In this document: in pieces, positions 1 to 8,544 of the stretch
How positions within the stretch are numbered: position 1 is the first letter of the stretch
Layout: each line of letters opens with the position of its first letter
Program-made: the position numbers and the translations under genes
Notes under the pieces: model-generated
Seen by the model: only the letters and a program-made list of their open reading frames with translations
Told to the model about the DNA's origin: nothing
Database searches by the model: none
NCBI RefSeq assembly: GCF_014638845.1
Contig: NZ_BMFP01000007.1
Coordinates: forward strand, 124,412 to 188,411
Direction of reading: 5' to 3'
Source: Pontibacter amylolyticus
GTDB lineage: Bacteria; Bacteroidota; Bacteroidia; Cytophagales; Hymenobacteraceae
Length of the DNA: 64,000 nucleotides

Positions 1-1
1 C

Positions 2-1279
2 GACAACTACAAAACCATCGCCGAGGGGCCAGCCACCATCCTGTTCTATTTCGACGAGAACCAATTCACCACCAAAAGCTACCTGGGTGAGAACCTGCCT
101 GTGCTGGACCAGTATGCCATGGACACCGTTAAACTGCAGAAGATTAAGGTGATCGGCAGCCAGGCGCCCAACGAGAAAGGCACTGACCTGGCTCAAAAAC
201 GTGCCAAAGCGCTGGCTGACTACTACCGTAGCAAAGTGAGCCTGCTCGACTATTCCGGTAAAAAAATAGAGATCAGCACGGAAACTGAACCGACCGACTG
301 GGCAACCCTGCTGGAGCGCGTGAACAAATCGGCCCTGCCGAAGGCGCAGAAGCAGGAGGTTAGCGCAATTCTGCAAAACACAGGCTCCGATAAGCAGAAA
401 ACGGATGCCCTGCAGCAGAGCGTAGCCTTTGACTACATCCGTCGCTATGTATACCCGACCATGCGCTATGCCCGTGTGGAAGTGGACTACAACCGCGCCC
501 GCAAGTCGGACTACGAGCTATACCTGCTGGCCCGCCGCATTGCCGAAGACAGCCTGAGCGCACAGGCACTTACAGCCGAGGAACTGCAGTACGCCGCTAC
601 GCTTACACCCCTGCTGGCCGAGCGCCGCAAGCTATACGAAGCGGCCGTGAAAACCACCGACAAGTGGCCTGCCTACTACAACCTGGGTGTGGTGTATACC
701 GAAATGGCCCGCAAAGAGTACCGACCAAAGGCCAAAGAAGCGCTCTTAGACAAAGCCATCCACAACCTGAATTTTGCCGGCTTCCGCAACCCGACGGCAG
801 AAGTAAACTATGCCCTGGCCAGCGCCTACCATCTGCGGGGTGAGCGAGAGAAGGCTCTGCAGATCTACGACTACGCCATCAAACTGGGTGGTGAACAGGA
901 ACTCCTGCACCGCATCTTCACCGACAAAGCCGCTCTGGAAATGGAAATGGGCCTGTATGACGAAGCCATTCGCAGCCTCACTTACTCAGGCGACGACTAC
1001 CAGACCAACATGAACCTGGGCTTGAGCTATCTGCTGAAAGAGAACTACGAAGGGGCCCGCCAATATTACGAAAAGGCCCTGGAGTTGAAGGAGGAAGATC
1101 CGCTGGCGCATTACTCACTCGCCGTGTTGGGCGCGCGCATGCAAAACGAGGGTATGGTACGCATCCACCTGCGCCGGGCCATTCAGCGCGACCGCAGCTA
1201 CATGGAGCGCGCCTTCGACGACCCGGAATTTGCCGCTTATCACGGGAAACAGTCCTTCCGGGAGGGGATGATACGATAA
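2..1279 (+). CDS. TPR protein with OmpA-like segment (5' end outside window)
   Basis: The reading frame is open from the first base, so the true start lies upstream; the GTG at 101 is only an internal codon. The first part contains an OmpA-like stretch (VIGSQAPNEKGTDLAQKRAK), a pattern seen in peptidoglycan-associated domains. The C-terminal half is built of tetratricopeptide-like helices, for example YYNLGVVYTEMARKEY and AHYSLAVLGARM. This suggests an envelope-associated scaffold that binds peptidoglycan and partner proteins; that role is inferred. The exact domain order cannot be given because the N-terminus is missing. The product ends 73 bp before pdhB with no clear terminator between them. 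Confidence 0.75.
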   Translation, partial: DNYKTIAEGPATILFYFDENQFTTKSYLGENLPVLDQYAMDTVKLQKIKVIGSQAPNEKGTDLAQKRAKALADYYRSKVSLLDYSGKKIEISTETEPTDWATLLERVNKSALPKAQKQEVSAILQNTGSDKQKTDALQQSVAFDYIRRYVYPTMRYARVEVDYNRARKSDYELYLLARRIAEDSLSAQALTAEELQYAATLTPLLAERRKLYEAAVKTTDKWPAYYNLGVVYTEMARKEYRPKAKEALLDKAIHNLNFAGFRNPTAEVNYALASAYHLRGEREKALQIYDYAIKLGGEQELLHRIFTDKAALEMEMGLYDEAIRSLTYSGDDYQTNMNLGLSYLLKENYEGARQYYEKALELKEEDPLAHYSLAVLGARMQNEGMVRIHLRRAIQRDRSYMERAFDDPEFAAYHGKQSFREGMIR

Positions 1280-1352
1280 GTTCCCGCTTATACATTGCAA
1301 ATTGAAAGAGTTATCTTAATTTTACCAGCTGAACAGAGATTTTAACATTACT

Positions 1353-2336
1353 ATGCGAAGTATACAGTTTAGAGAAGCCCTTCGTGAAGCCATGTCTGAG
1401 GAGATGCGCCGCGACAAGAGCGTTTTCCTGATGGGTGAAGAAGTAGCCGAATACAATGGCGCCTACAAAGTGAGCCAGGGCATGCTGGACGAATTTGGTC
1501 CGGAGCGTGTAATTGACACTCCTATTGCCGAGCTTGGCTTTGCCGGTATCGGTGTGGGTGCCTCCATGAACGGCCTGCGTCCGATCATTGAGTTTATGAC
1601 CTTCAACTTCTCGTTGGTGGCCATTGACCAGGTGATCAACTCTGCCGCCAAAATGATGTCGATGTCAGGTGGTCAGTACTCCTGCCCGATCGTATTCCGC
1701 GGACCAACCGGTAGCGCCGGTATGCTGTCTTCGCAGCACTCCCAGAACTTCGAAAACTGGTATGCCAACACCCCTGGTTTGAAAGTAGTGGTTCCATCTA
1801 ACCCATACGATGCCAAAGGTCTGATGAAGTCCGCTATCCGCGACAACGACCCGGTTATTTTCATGGAGTCGGAGCAGATGTACGGCGATAAAGGCGAAGT
1901 GCCTGAAGAAGAATACCTGATCCCGATCGGTGTGGCTGACATCAAGCGCGAAGGCACGGACGTAACCATCGTGTCGTTTGGCAAGATGATGAAAGTGGCC
2001 CTGGCTGCTGCCGAAGAACTGGCCAAAGACGGCATCAGTGCCGAAGTAATCGACCTGCGCACCGTGCGCCCGATCGACTACAAAACGCTGATCGAGTCTG
2101 TGAAGAAAACCAACCGCATGGTGGTGGTGGAAGAAGCATGGCCACTTGCCTCTATCTCCGCCGAACTGGCCTACCACATCCAGAGCAACGCGTTCGACTA
2201 CATGGATGCCCCGGTGAAGCGTGTGACCTGCCGCGACGTGCCGCTTCCGTATGCGCCTACTTTGATCGAGGCATCGTTGCCGAACGTAGCCCGTACGATC
2301 GAGGCTGTAAAACAAGTAACCTATCAGAAAGCGTAA
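1353..2336 (+). CDS. pdhB: Pyruvate dehydrogenase E1 component, beta subunit
   Basis: 327 aa, full length for the E1-beta (transketolase-like) family. The N-terminus has the family pattern [13 protein letters not shown] followed by [18 protein letters not shown]. The segment [18 protein letters not shown] and the C-terminal transketolase domain ([15 protein letters not shown]) are clear. With the alpha subunit (not in the window) it decarboxylates pyruvate using thiamine diphosphate and passes the acetyl group to E2 in the cytoplasm. Branched-chain 2-oxoacid E1-beta proteins are close relatives, but the sequence fits the pyruvate enzyme best. A strong hairpin follows directly. The gene contains no exact AGGTATA/TATACCT heptamer. 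Confidence 0.93.
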   Translation: MRSIQFREALREAMSEEMRRDKSVFLMGEEVAEYNGAYKVSQGMLDEFGPERVIDTPIAELGFAGIGVGASMNGLRPIIEFMTFNFSLVAIDQVINSAAKMMSMSGGQYSCPIVFRGPTGSAGMLSSQHSQNFENWYANTPGLKVVVPSNPYDAKGLMKSAIRDNDPVIFMESEQMYGDKGEVPEEEYLIPIGVADIKREGTDVTIVSFGKMMKVALAAAEELAKDGISAEVIDLRTVRPIDYKTLIESVKKTNRMVVVEEAWPLASISAELAYHIQSNAFDYMDAPVKRVTCRDVPLPYAPTLIEASLPNVARTIEAVKQVTYQKA

Positions 2337-2354
2337 GCTCGACTGAATTTATAA

Positions 2355-2391
2355 AAAACGGCCCCTGGTTCTCGGAACCAGGGGCCGTTTT
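2355..2391. terminator. Bidirectional terminator between pdhB and DUF2231 gene
   Basis: A perfect 17-bp stem with a 3-nt loop (tcg), flanked by A-run and T-run, lies between two convergent genes. It can serve both strands. Confidence 0.9.
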
Positions 2392-2394
2392 GCT

Positions 2395-2886
2395 TTAAAA
2401 CCCGGCACAGTCAGCTGGCGGAACCTGTACGCCGCCGGCCTGCTCGTACACGAGCTTTGCGCCGAGGTGGCCGGTATAGGCCAGAAAACCACTGCCTGCC
2501 AGCATGAGCAGCACAACGACTGCCGACAGCAACCGCTTATACCTGTGTACCCAATCTACCGCGAAACCCAGGTCGAGTACGGCAGCACCCGTAAACAGAT
2601 AGGCCAGGTTGTAGGCGGCCAGTTCGTGGCTTTTCAGCACGGTGGGGTCGCACAGTTTCCGGGACACAATGCCATCGGCCAGGTCGCCGGTGTAGATGCT
2701 CAGCCAGGCGCCCGCAGTGCCCGCATAGAGCAGGTAAGCGCCCATGCGGTGCCAAAAGGCAGCTGGCTGCGGCTTCAGAAATACTGCAAGCAGTTTCGCC
2801 AGCGTGGCAAAGAGCAACAGCGCTACCGGAAAATGCACCGTGAGAGGATGCCAGGCCTCGGTACGCCAGCTCAGCAGCTCCTCCAT
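2395..2886 (-). CDS. DUF2231-type integral membrane protein
   Basis: 163 aa with about four hydrophobic helices. The N-terminal motif WHPLTVHFPVALL is characteristic of the DUF2231 family, whose members are small membrane proteins of unknown function with conserved histidines. It lies 4 bp downstream of a small lipoprotein gene on the same strand, so the two are probably co-transcribed. The stop lies against a shared terminator hairpin. Function is not established. Confidence 0.75.
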   Translation of the reverse strand: MEELLSWRTEAWHPLTVHFPVALLLFATLAKLLAVFLKPQPAAFWHRMGAYLLYAGTAGAWLSIYTGDLADGIVSRKLCDPTVLKSHELAAYNLAYLFTGAAVLDLGFAVDWVHRYKRLLSAVVVLLMLAGSGFLAYTGHLGAKLVYEQAGGVQVPPADCAGF

Positions 2887-2890
2887 AGGG

Positions 2891-3211
2891 CTAGTCCAGT
2901 ATGCGCACAGCCACGGGGTCCAGGCGCTGGCCTACTTTTTCCACCTGCACTTCTACCCTGCTGCCTTCCTTCAACTGGTCAAACGCCACGGTCTCTCCAT
3001 TTCGGGTTAGCGTGGTAGCATCTGTGAAGTAGAGCTCCAGGGTCTTGTTGTCATCGGTCTGCACATAGATCTCTGTTTTCTCAGGCACCGCTTTTTTTAC
3101 ACTGCCTTGGTATGTGCCAGACTCCACGACATCGGTGCCGCCACTATCGCAGCCGTACATAAACAGGGATAGGATGGCAAACACAGCCAGCCAGGATTTC
3201 AGAATTTTCAT
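2891..3211 (-). CDS. Small lipoprotein
   Basis: 106 aa. It has an N-terminal signal peptide ending in a lipobox (LFMYGC, Cys21), so it should be lipid-anchored in the periplasm or outer membrane. The rest is a small beta-rich domain with the ending EVQVEKVGQRLDPVAVRI, which resembles small OB-like envelope proteins. The family was not recognised. It is the first gene of a pair with the DUF2231 membrane protein. Confidence 0.75.
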   Translation of the reverse strand: MKILKSWLAVFAILSLFMYGCDSGGTDVVESGTYQGSVKKAVPEKTEIYVQTDDNKTLELYFTDATTLTRNGETVAFDQLKEGSRVEVQVEKVGQRLDPVAVRILD

Positions 3212-3381
3212 AAGGTATAGGATTTAGGTTAATATTCACGGTTTCTGTTCATACATACCGTAGACTACGTCTGCAGACAATGCAATACATCTTATACGCT
3301 ATATATTTTATTTGTATACTTCTTTGCAACAATTCGGCTGCTCAATAGGATAGGGTATAGCTAACTGTAAGGTATAACGAC

Positions 3382-4365
3382 TCAGTTCAGACCCGAATCA
3401 CGCTTCACTTCCACTTTGCCTGTATCCTGGTCCTGCTCTATTTCCTGCTTCTCTACCTTTACAGCCGTGTCGGAGGCCCTGACCCCGCGGTCGTGGGCTT
3501 CGGAGTATACCTGTGTGAACTCGGCGCCCAGCAAAAAGATGATGGAGGTATAGTACACCCATACCAGTATGAGCACTAGGGAACCGGCTGCACCGTAGGT
3601 ATCGGCCAGCGGGTCGTGCTGAAAATAGATGTTGAGTACGAATTTGCCCAGTGTGAACAGAATGGCCGTGACGACAGCGCCCACCCATACATTAGCCCAG
3701 CGGATGCGGGCGTCGGGGAGCACTTTGAAGATGGCAGCGAAAATAACCGTGGCAATGGCGATAGACACCAGCATGTTGCCGATGGTCACCAGGTATACGG
3801 CGATACCGGAGAGCTCTTGCCGTAGGTAATCGTAGAAAAGCCCGAGCAGCACGTCGATCGACAGGGAAACCAGCAGCAGGAAACCAAAACTCACCACCAG
3901 GGCCAGCGACAGCAGGCGGCCGATTACCAGTTTCATGAAGCCTTTCTCTACTTTGGCCTTCACCTTCCAAATGGCGTTGAGCGAATCCTGCAGCGCCACA
4001 AACACCGTCGTCGCACTAAAGGCCATCACGAGCACGCCAACCACCGTGCCGATGGTGCTGGCCTCTGACTGGCTGGCGTTCTCGATGATGCTTTGTACCT
4101 GGGCGGCACTGTTGCGCCCCACAATACCGCCCACCTGCCTCACCACCTCACCCCGCACGGCCTCCTGCCCGAAAGCAGCACCCGCGATGCGGATGGTGAT
4201 GATGAGCACGGCCGGTAACGAGAAAATGGTGTAGAACCCGATGATGGCCGCATAGTCGAGCGGGTTGTCGTCGATAAACTTCTTAAAGGTCTGTTTGGTG
4301 AGTTCCCAGGTTGTTGTCAGCCTTTTCCGCATGAGGTTTGCCTTTTTGCTATACCCTACACGCAT
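3382..4365 (-). CDS. YihY/virulence factor BrkB family membrane protein
   Basis: 327 aa. The N-terminal block DNPLDYAAIIGFYTIFSLPAV and about six hydrophobic segments match the YihY/BrkB family (formerly annotated as RNase BN). The C-terminal tail after about residue 290 is hydrophilic and charged (VEKQEIEQDQDTGKVEVKRD). The protein sits in the inner membrane. Its biochemical role is unresolved; old ribonuclease annotations of this family are not reliable. It is flanked by a methyltransferase gene on the same strand with no close spacing. Confidence 0.85.
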   Translation of the reverse strand: MRVGYSKKANLMRKRLTTTWELTKQTFKKFIDDNPLDYAAIIGFYTIFSLPAVLIITIRIAGAAFGQEAVRGEVVRQVGGIVGRNSAAQVQSIIENASQSEASTIGTVVGVLVMAFSATTVFVALQDSLNAIWKVKAKVEKGFMKLVIGRLLSLALVVSFGFLLLVSLSIDVLLGLFYDYLRQELSGIAVYLVTIGNMLVSIAIATVIFAAIFKVLPDARIRWANVWVGAVVTAILFTLGKFVLNIYFQHDPLADTYGAAGSLVLILVWVYYTSIIFLLGAEFTQVYSEAHDRGVRASDTAVKVEKQEIEQDQDTGKVEVKRDSGLN

Positions 4366-4411
4366 ACGGCAAAGCGGTTGCTAAAGGTATAGCCTCCTGC
4401 ACAAATCGGGC

Positions 4412-5131
4412 TTAGGCTTTTGGCAGCGACAGCCGGGCCAGGTAGTTGCCATACTCCCCTTCATACAGCAGCTCAAAGGTATAGCCACGCGTTGTCGCAT
4501 AGTCTTCCAGTATAGCCGGATCGATGAAGAGCCATTTGAACTCGCCGGTCTGGTGTGCTTTGTAGCGCATGTTATAGATGACCTCTCCGTAATAACCTGC
4601 ATTCAGGTCTAGCAGCACCGAGCCGTCCTCCTCCTCGAACATATACAGTATATCCGAGGACTCGAGCAGAATCTGCCCTCCGGGGTTAAGCAGCGTTTTG
4701 GCATGCTCCAGAAAGCGCTCCAGCCCTTCCAGGTCACCGGCTATACCTATCCCGTTCATGAGCAGCAATAGTGTGTCGTAGCGCTGGCCGGCCAGTTTAA
4801 ATAAATCCTGCTGCAGCACCTGCTTTATACCTTGCTCCAGCATCGCCTGCACTGCCCCGCCCGAAAGATCAAGGGCCGTTACATCCACTCCGCGCTCCTG
4901 CAGGGCAAGGCTATGGCAGCCGGCGCCGGCGCCAACGTCCAGCACGCGTCCCCGGCACTGTTCTAGTGCCAGCAGTTCCAACTCGGGCATTTCCTCCGGT
5001 GTCCGGAACAGGTAGGACACTTTTATTTCATCGTCTTCGGTCAGGTTGCTCTCCACCACAATCTTCGCCTTGCGGTTACCGGCCATAAAGTCCAGTATAG
5101 CGGCCCCTACCGGGTCGTTGGTCATCTCCAT
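4412..5131 (-). CDS. Class I SAM-dependent methyltransferase
   Basis: About 239 aa from the chosen ATG at 5131. The frame extends to an ATG at 5200, but those extra 23 residues (MDKFNFSATKEDN...) do not look like part of the fold, and the next ATG at 5125 is also possible. Motif I (VLDVGAGAGCHSLAL) binds S-adenosylmethionine; the acidic residue in VTALDLSGGAV is the motif II position. The region LLLMNGIGIAGDLEGL continues the Rossmann fold. The methyl acceptor cannot be told from sequence. It is probably cytoplasmic and monocistronic. Confidence 0.82.
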   Translation of the reverse strand: MEMTNDPVGAAILDFMAGNRKAKIVVESNLTEDDEIKVSYLFRTPEEMPELELLALEQCRGRVLDVGAGAGCHSLALQERGVDVTALDLSGGAVQAMLEQGIKQVLQQDLFKLAGQRYDTLLLLMNGIGIAGDLEGLERFLEHAKTLLNPGGQILLESSDILYMFEEEDGSVLLDLNAGYYGEVIYNMRYKAHQTGEFKWLFIDPAILEDYATTRGYTFELLYEGEYGNYLARLSLPKA

Positions 5132-5337
5132 GCTGTCTGTATATTTTCTGCAAAGAAAAGAATTATCCTCCTTTGTTGCACTAAAGTTGAACTTATCCAA
5201 TTATATATTTTACTCCATATTAAATCACCCGCCTTATTATCAATCATTTAGGTATAAAAAAACAGCATTACCCGTTGCACTAATCAGAAATTTATGTAGA
5301 TTGGCAATCAATAATCGACCTAAACCTGCGTTTACCT

Positions 5338-5901
5338 ATGAGCACAACCACCTATAGCCATCTCCAATTGATGAATCCAATGCTTGAAAGCCGATACCTG
5401 AAACTGGAAGAGTCGCGTAACCGGCTGATCGGGGAGTTGGAGGGGCTGGATGAAGAGCTTCTGAACCGGCCCGCCTCCGCTGGCAAGTGGTCTATCAACC
5501 AGACGGTGGCGCACCTGATTCAGGTGGAGCAACTGACCAATAGCTACATACAACGCAAAGTGCAGGAGGAACAACTGGAGTCTGCCTCACTGGCGCACAG
5601 CCTTAGGTCGCTATTGCTTCGAGTTGCGCTGCATTCGGGCATGAAGTTTAAGGCGCCTGCCGCAGTGGCGAAAGTACCTGCCTATGCCAGCTTGAACTCG
5701 CTGCGCATACAGTGGGACGCGGCCCGCTACCAACTGGAGGATACTCTGACCGAGCTACCCCGGCAACAGTTGGACAAGTGCGTTTTCCGACACCCCTACG
5801 CAGGTATGCTCAACATTTACCAAACACTTGATTTCCTACAGGATCACTTCACCCACCATGCCCGGCAGATCACCCGCATGCGCCGGCAGTGGCTCCAGTA
5901 G
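5338..5901 (+). CDS. DinB-family (DinB/YfiT-like) putative metal-dependent protein
   Basis: 187 aa. It carries the DinB-like four-helix pattern: GKWSINQTVAHLIQVE with the first metal-ligand histidine, and a C-terminal DHFTHHARQITRM with further histidines. Members bind a divalent metal; some are thiol-dependent transferases, but most have no known reaction. Two internal Met codons (residues 12 and 15) could be the real start. It converges with the phzF-like gene, leaving only 6 bp between the stops. Confidence 0.8.
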   Translation: MSTTTYSHLQLMNPMLESRYLKLEESRNRLIGELEGLDEELLNRPASAGKWSINQTVAHLIQVEQLTNSYIQRKVQEEQLESASLAHSLRSLLLRVALHSGMKFKAPAAVAKVPAYASLNSLRIQWDAARYQLEDTLTELPRQQLDKCVFRHPYAGMLNIYQTLDFLQDHFTHHARQITRMRRQWLQ

Positions 5902-5907
5902 CCGGCC

Positions 5908-6801
5908 CTAAAAGTCTCCTAACTCCATCTTCCTGATCACCAGTCCACTACCTCCGGCGCGCAAACCCGTGATGTGGCCTTCTCCGTCCAACTGCAGCAT
6001 CACCTCGATCTGGCTTGGGGACGGATGGCGCATGAGGTAGCCCTGGTGTATCAGAAAATTGGCTTTGCTTTGCTGAAGATGATCGTGCAGGTAGCAGGCA
6101 AGCGGACCCGCGGCCATACCCGTGGCTGACTCTTCGGGTATACCATAGCTTGGGGCGAACATGCGGGCGCTTGCATCGGCCAAAGCAGTAGCTGTTGTAA
6201 AGACGTAGAAGCCCACTAAACCTGCCTTATCTGATACAGCTCGGATAAGCTCCTGGTCAGGTTGCAAATGATGCAGGGTGCTCTCGTCGGGCACAGGCAC
6301 CAATAAAAAAGGAACACCCGTGCTGGCAACGACGGGTATAGACGGGAAGCTGAAGCCTTCCGGAAGCCCAAGGGCAGCGGCAATCAGGTGCAGGTTAATG
6401 CCTGCTGCCTCGATTGGGGTATACTGCGGTGGCAATTGCGCCTGGTATACCTTGCCCGCCTCAAAACTGATCTGGCGGGTGCCCTCTATGGATTCTTTCA
6501 CGGCGCTCCCGTTTAGCAGCAACCCCTTTTGCCACAGCAGGCTAAAGGCTGCCACTGTCGCGTGCCCACAATGCGGGATCTGCTTCAGGGGTGTGTAAAA
6601 CTCAACTTTCACATCCCCTACTTCTGAGGCTGACACAAAAGCTGTTTCGGAAAGCCCCAGCATGGCGGCTATTTTCTGGCGCCTCTCGCGTGGGAGCCTG
6701 TCTGCAAAAAGCACCACGCCGGCCGTGTTGCCTCCGTTTGGTTGCTCTGTAAAGGCTTTGACAAGGTATAGCTCGGGTGTTAAGGTCTGCGTGTCGGACA
6801 T
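5908..6801 (-). CDS. PhzF family isomerase/epimerase-like protein
   Basis: 297 aa from ATG at 6801. The frame could begin at a GTG at 6831, whose first base overlaps the upstream stop, but homologous-looking sequence starts with ELYLVKAFTEQPNGGNTAGVV. PhzF hallmarks are present: the N-terminal GGNTAGV block, PHCGHATVAA, and the C-terminal EESATGMAAGPLA. The fold is like diaminopimelate epimerase. Phenazine production is not implied, since most homologues act in unknown pathways. It probably shares a transcript with the coiled-coil lipoprotein gene upstream. Confidence 0.85.
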   Translation of the reverse strand: MSDTQTLTPELYLVKAFTEQPNGGNTAGVVLFADRLPRERRQKIAAMLGLSETAFVSASEVGDVKVEFYTPLKQIPHCGHATVAAFSLLWQKGLLLNGSAVKESIEGTRQISFEAGKVYQAQLPPQYTPIEAAGINLHLIAAALGLPEGFSFPSIPVVASTGVPFLLVPVPDESTLHHLQPDQELIRAVSDKAGLVGFYVFTTATALADASARMFAPSYGIPEESATGMAAGPLACYLHDHLQQSKANFLIHQGYLMRHPSPSQIEVMLQLDGEGHITGLRAGGSGLVIRKMELGDF

Positions 6802-6830
6802 AGGGTGTGTGCTGTTAAAAAGGTGTTTCA

Positions 6831-7487
6831 CTACTTGGCCGTTTCGCTTTCTTTCAGCGCGGCAAACTCCATCTGGATGGTCTTAATGCGGACTTCGGTC
6901 TCGTCGGGCAGCTCGTCGAAGGCCTCTTTGCGCTGGTTCAGCTCTTCGAGCACGGCAGCGGCCATCTCCCAGTCCTGTTGCTGCCAGTTTTTGCTTCTTG
7001 CCCGCACATTGCTCATAAAGTTCTGGTAGGCCTGCTCAACATTAGTCGCGGTTAAAGCCGTGCCGTTAGCGTACTGCCCAAGCAAATCGCGTTCCCATTT
7101 CGTTAACTCAGCCTCACGGTTTGCCAGGCGGTCCCGCTCTTTTTCACGGGCTTTGAAATCTGCCTTGATCTGCTCATAATCAGCCCGCAGCTTTTCTGAA
7201 AAGCCTTCCTGCTTACGGTCCAGCTCCTCGGTCCGCTGCTTGAAGTCTTCTTTTGTTCTTTTCCAGTCTTCTTCCGTCCGTTCTTCCAGTTTGCTCGTCT
7301 GGGCGTTTACCCAGGACCGGAACTCGTTCACATCGCCCTCTATCTCGTGCTCGCGTGTGGCCGTGCAGGCGCTCACAAACAGGAGAAAGTAGAGTACAAA
7401 AGCGCCATCCCTGAAGCGCGGTATTGCCAGTTTAAAAAATCGTGACAAGCACAGTCGAAAATCTGAAGTCATACAACTATTAATCAT
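6831..7487 (-). CDS. Coiled-coil lipoprotein
   Basis: 218 aa. There is an unusually long n-region before the hydrophobic stretch and lipobox LLFVSAC (Cys41); Met6 or a later start is possible. Residues about 50-150 are strongly charged heptad-rich coiled coil (RTEEDWKRTKEDFKQRTEEL). It resembles small Bacteroidota periplasmic lipoproteins with helical hairpins. The family was not recognised and no function is assigned. It lies directly upstream of phzF-like on the same strand. Confidence 0.7.
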   Translation of the reverse strand: MINSCMTSDFRLCLSRFFKLAIPRFRDGAFVLYFLLFVSACTATREHEIEGDVNEFRSWVNAQTSKLEERTEEDWKRTKEDFKQRTEELDRKQEGFSEKLRADYEQIKADFKAREKERDRLANREAELTKWERDLLGQYANGTALTATNVEQAYQNFMSNVRARSKNWQQQDWEMAAAVLEELNQRKEAFDELPDETEVRIKTIQMEFAALKESETAK

Positions 7488-7884
7488 TTGTTATCAAGCA
7501 TTTCCGTTTTTCGGCGTTTCAACAAGAAAATATACCTACGTATTTAGTGTATTCAAAACTAATACTATAAATGGTTCGTAATTAATTCTGAAAGGTTGCT
7601 AGAATCCAATTATAAACTATCTAATCACATAACCGGATAGTCCATAGATTAAATATCGGCTGCTTTCCTATCAGGGCGCAGCAACAGCTAGAATAGCTTG
7701 CACTACGAGTATGCGTTAAAAGGCACAAGTGTAGTGTAAGCTATTGCTTTTATATATACTTCACTGGTTAGGATTTGGATAAACTTCTGGCTTAGATTTC
7801 CTGCATTTCCCCATTCGCAATCAAACCCTAGCTGAACCGTTTGCTCCCGGTATAACGTATGCTGCAACGTGAAGCGTAATCCCT
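7488..7884. other. AT-rich intergenic region, nothing identified
   Basis: About 400 bp between divergent genes. No ORF, RNA or repeat could be supported. It contains one TATACCT heptamer near 7540 and presumably carries promoters for both flanking genes, but no clear TAnnTTTG box was found. Confidence 0.5.
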
Positions 7885-8361
7885 ATGACAGAACAACAAA
7901 AAGACTATATGCGGGAGGCCATCCGGCTATCCGTTGAGAAAATGGAAGCTGGTTTTGGCGGACCTTTTGGTGCGGTGGTCGTGCGGGACGGTGAGATCAT
8001 AGCCCGTGGGTATAACAATGTGCTGGCGACCAACGACCCCACCGCCCATGCCGAGGTGGACGTGATCCGAAAGGCCTGCCAGGCGCTCGGCACTTTTCAA
8101 CTAACAGACTGTGAACTCTACACCAGTTGCGAACCCTGCCCGATGTGCCTAGGTGCCATTTATTGGGCCCGCCCCCGCAAGGTATACTATGCCAACACCA
8201 AAGACGATGCCGCCAAAGCTGGTTTCGACGACCAGTTCATCTACGACGAGATCGACAAAGAAGCGCCCGACCGGTCAATTCCTATGGAGCAGATGCTGCG
8301 CGAAGAAGCGCAGGAGGCTTTTGAAAAATGGGTTGCAAAGGAGGACAAGCAGGTATACTGA
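7885..8361 (+). CDS. guaD: Nucleoside/guanine deaminase (zinc cytidine-deaminase fold)
   Basis: 158 aa. The zinc site is complete: His55 and catalytic Glu57 in HAEVDVIR, and Cys85/Cys88 in SCEPCPMC. The length and the sequence after the PCPMC motif (LGAIYWARPRKVYYANTKDDAAKAGFDD) fit Bacillus-type guanine deaminase better than the tRNA adenosine deaminase TadA. The likely reaction is guanine to xanthine in purine salvage. The gene symbol is by family resemblance; another nucleobase substrate is possible. Downstream lie several AGGTATA copies and a terminator shared with ffh. Confidence 0.8.
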   Translation: MTEQQKDYMREAIRLSVEKMEAGFGGPFGAVVVRDGEIIARGYNNVLATNDPTAHAEVDVIRKACQALGTFQLTDCELYTSCEPCPMCLGAIYWARPRKVYYANTKDDAAKAGFDDQFIYDEIDKEAPDRSIPMEQMLREEAQEAFEKWVAKEDKQVY

Positions 8362-8364
8362 GCC

Positions 8365-8450
8365 CGCTACAGGTATAGCCTTGGGACTTACAGGTATAGC
8401 CGCAAGCAGATGCTGCAATAACAGACAACCAGTTCAGGTATAACTGGGCA
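8365..8450. repeat. Cluster of AGGTATA motif copies
   Basis: Three AGGTATA copies follow one another closely in the spacer after the deaminase gene, two of them in the context acaggtatagcc, with further copies in the flanking gene end and terminator. This is one of the densest intergenic patches of the window-wide motif. Confidence 0.7.
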
Positions 8451-8490
8451 CTCAGCCTGGTAAAGAGGGAGACTCATACTGCGCTAAACG

Positions 8491-8524
8491 AAAAAGGCTG
8501 AGCTTATACCTGCTCAGCCTTTTT
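8491..8524. terminator. Bidirectional terminator between guaD-like gene and ffh
   Basis: A perfect 13-bp stem with an 8-nt loop (ttatacct), bounded by A5 and T5, lies between convergent genes. The loop itself contains the TATACCT motif. Confidence 0.88.
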
Positions 8525-8544
8525 GCTTATACCTTGAAAACCGC

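Noticed and set aside
4412..5200. Longer start for the methyltransferase at 5200
   Set aside because: The first 23 residues do not resemble the fold; the internal ATG at 5131 gives a normal N-terminus. Not fully decided.
5908..6801. Phenazine biosynthesis
   Set aside because: Only a PhzF-family protein is present, and such proteins are widespread outside phenazine producers; no other phz gene is seen.
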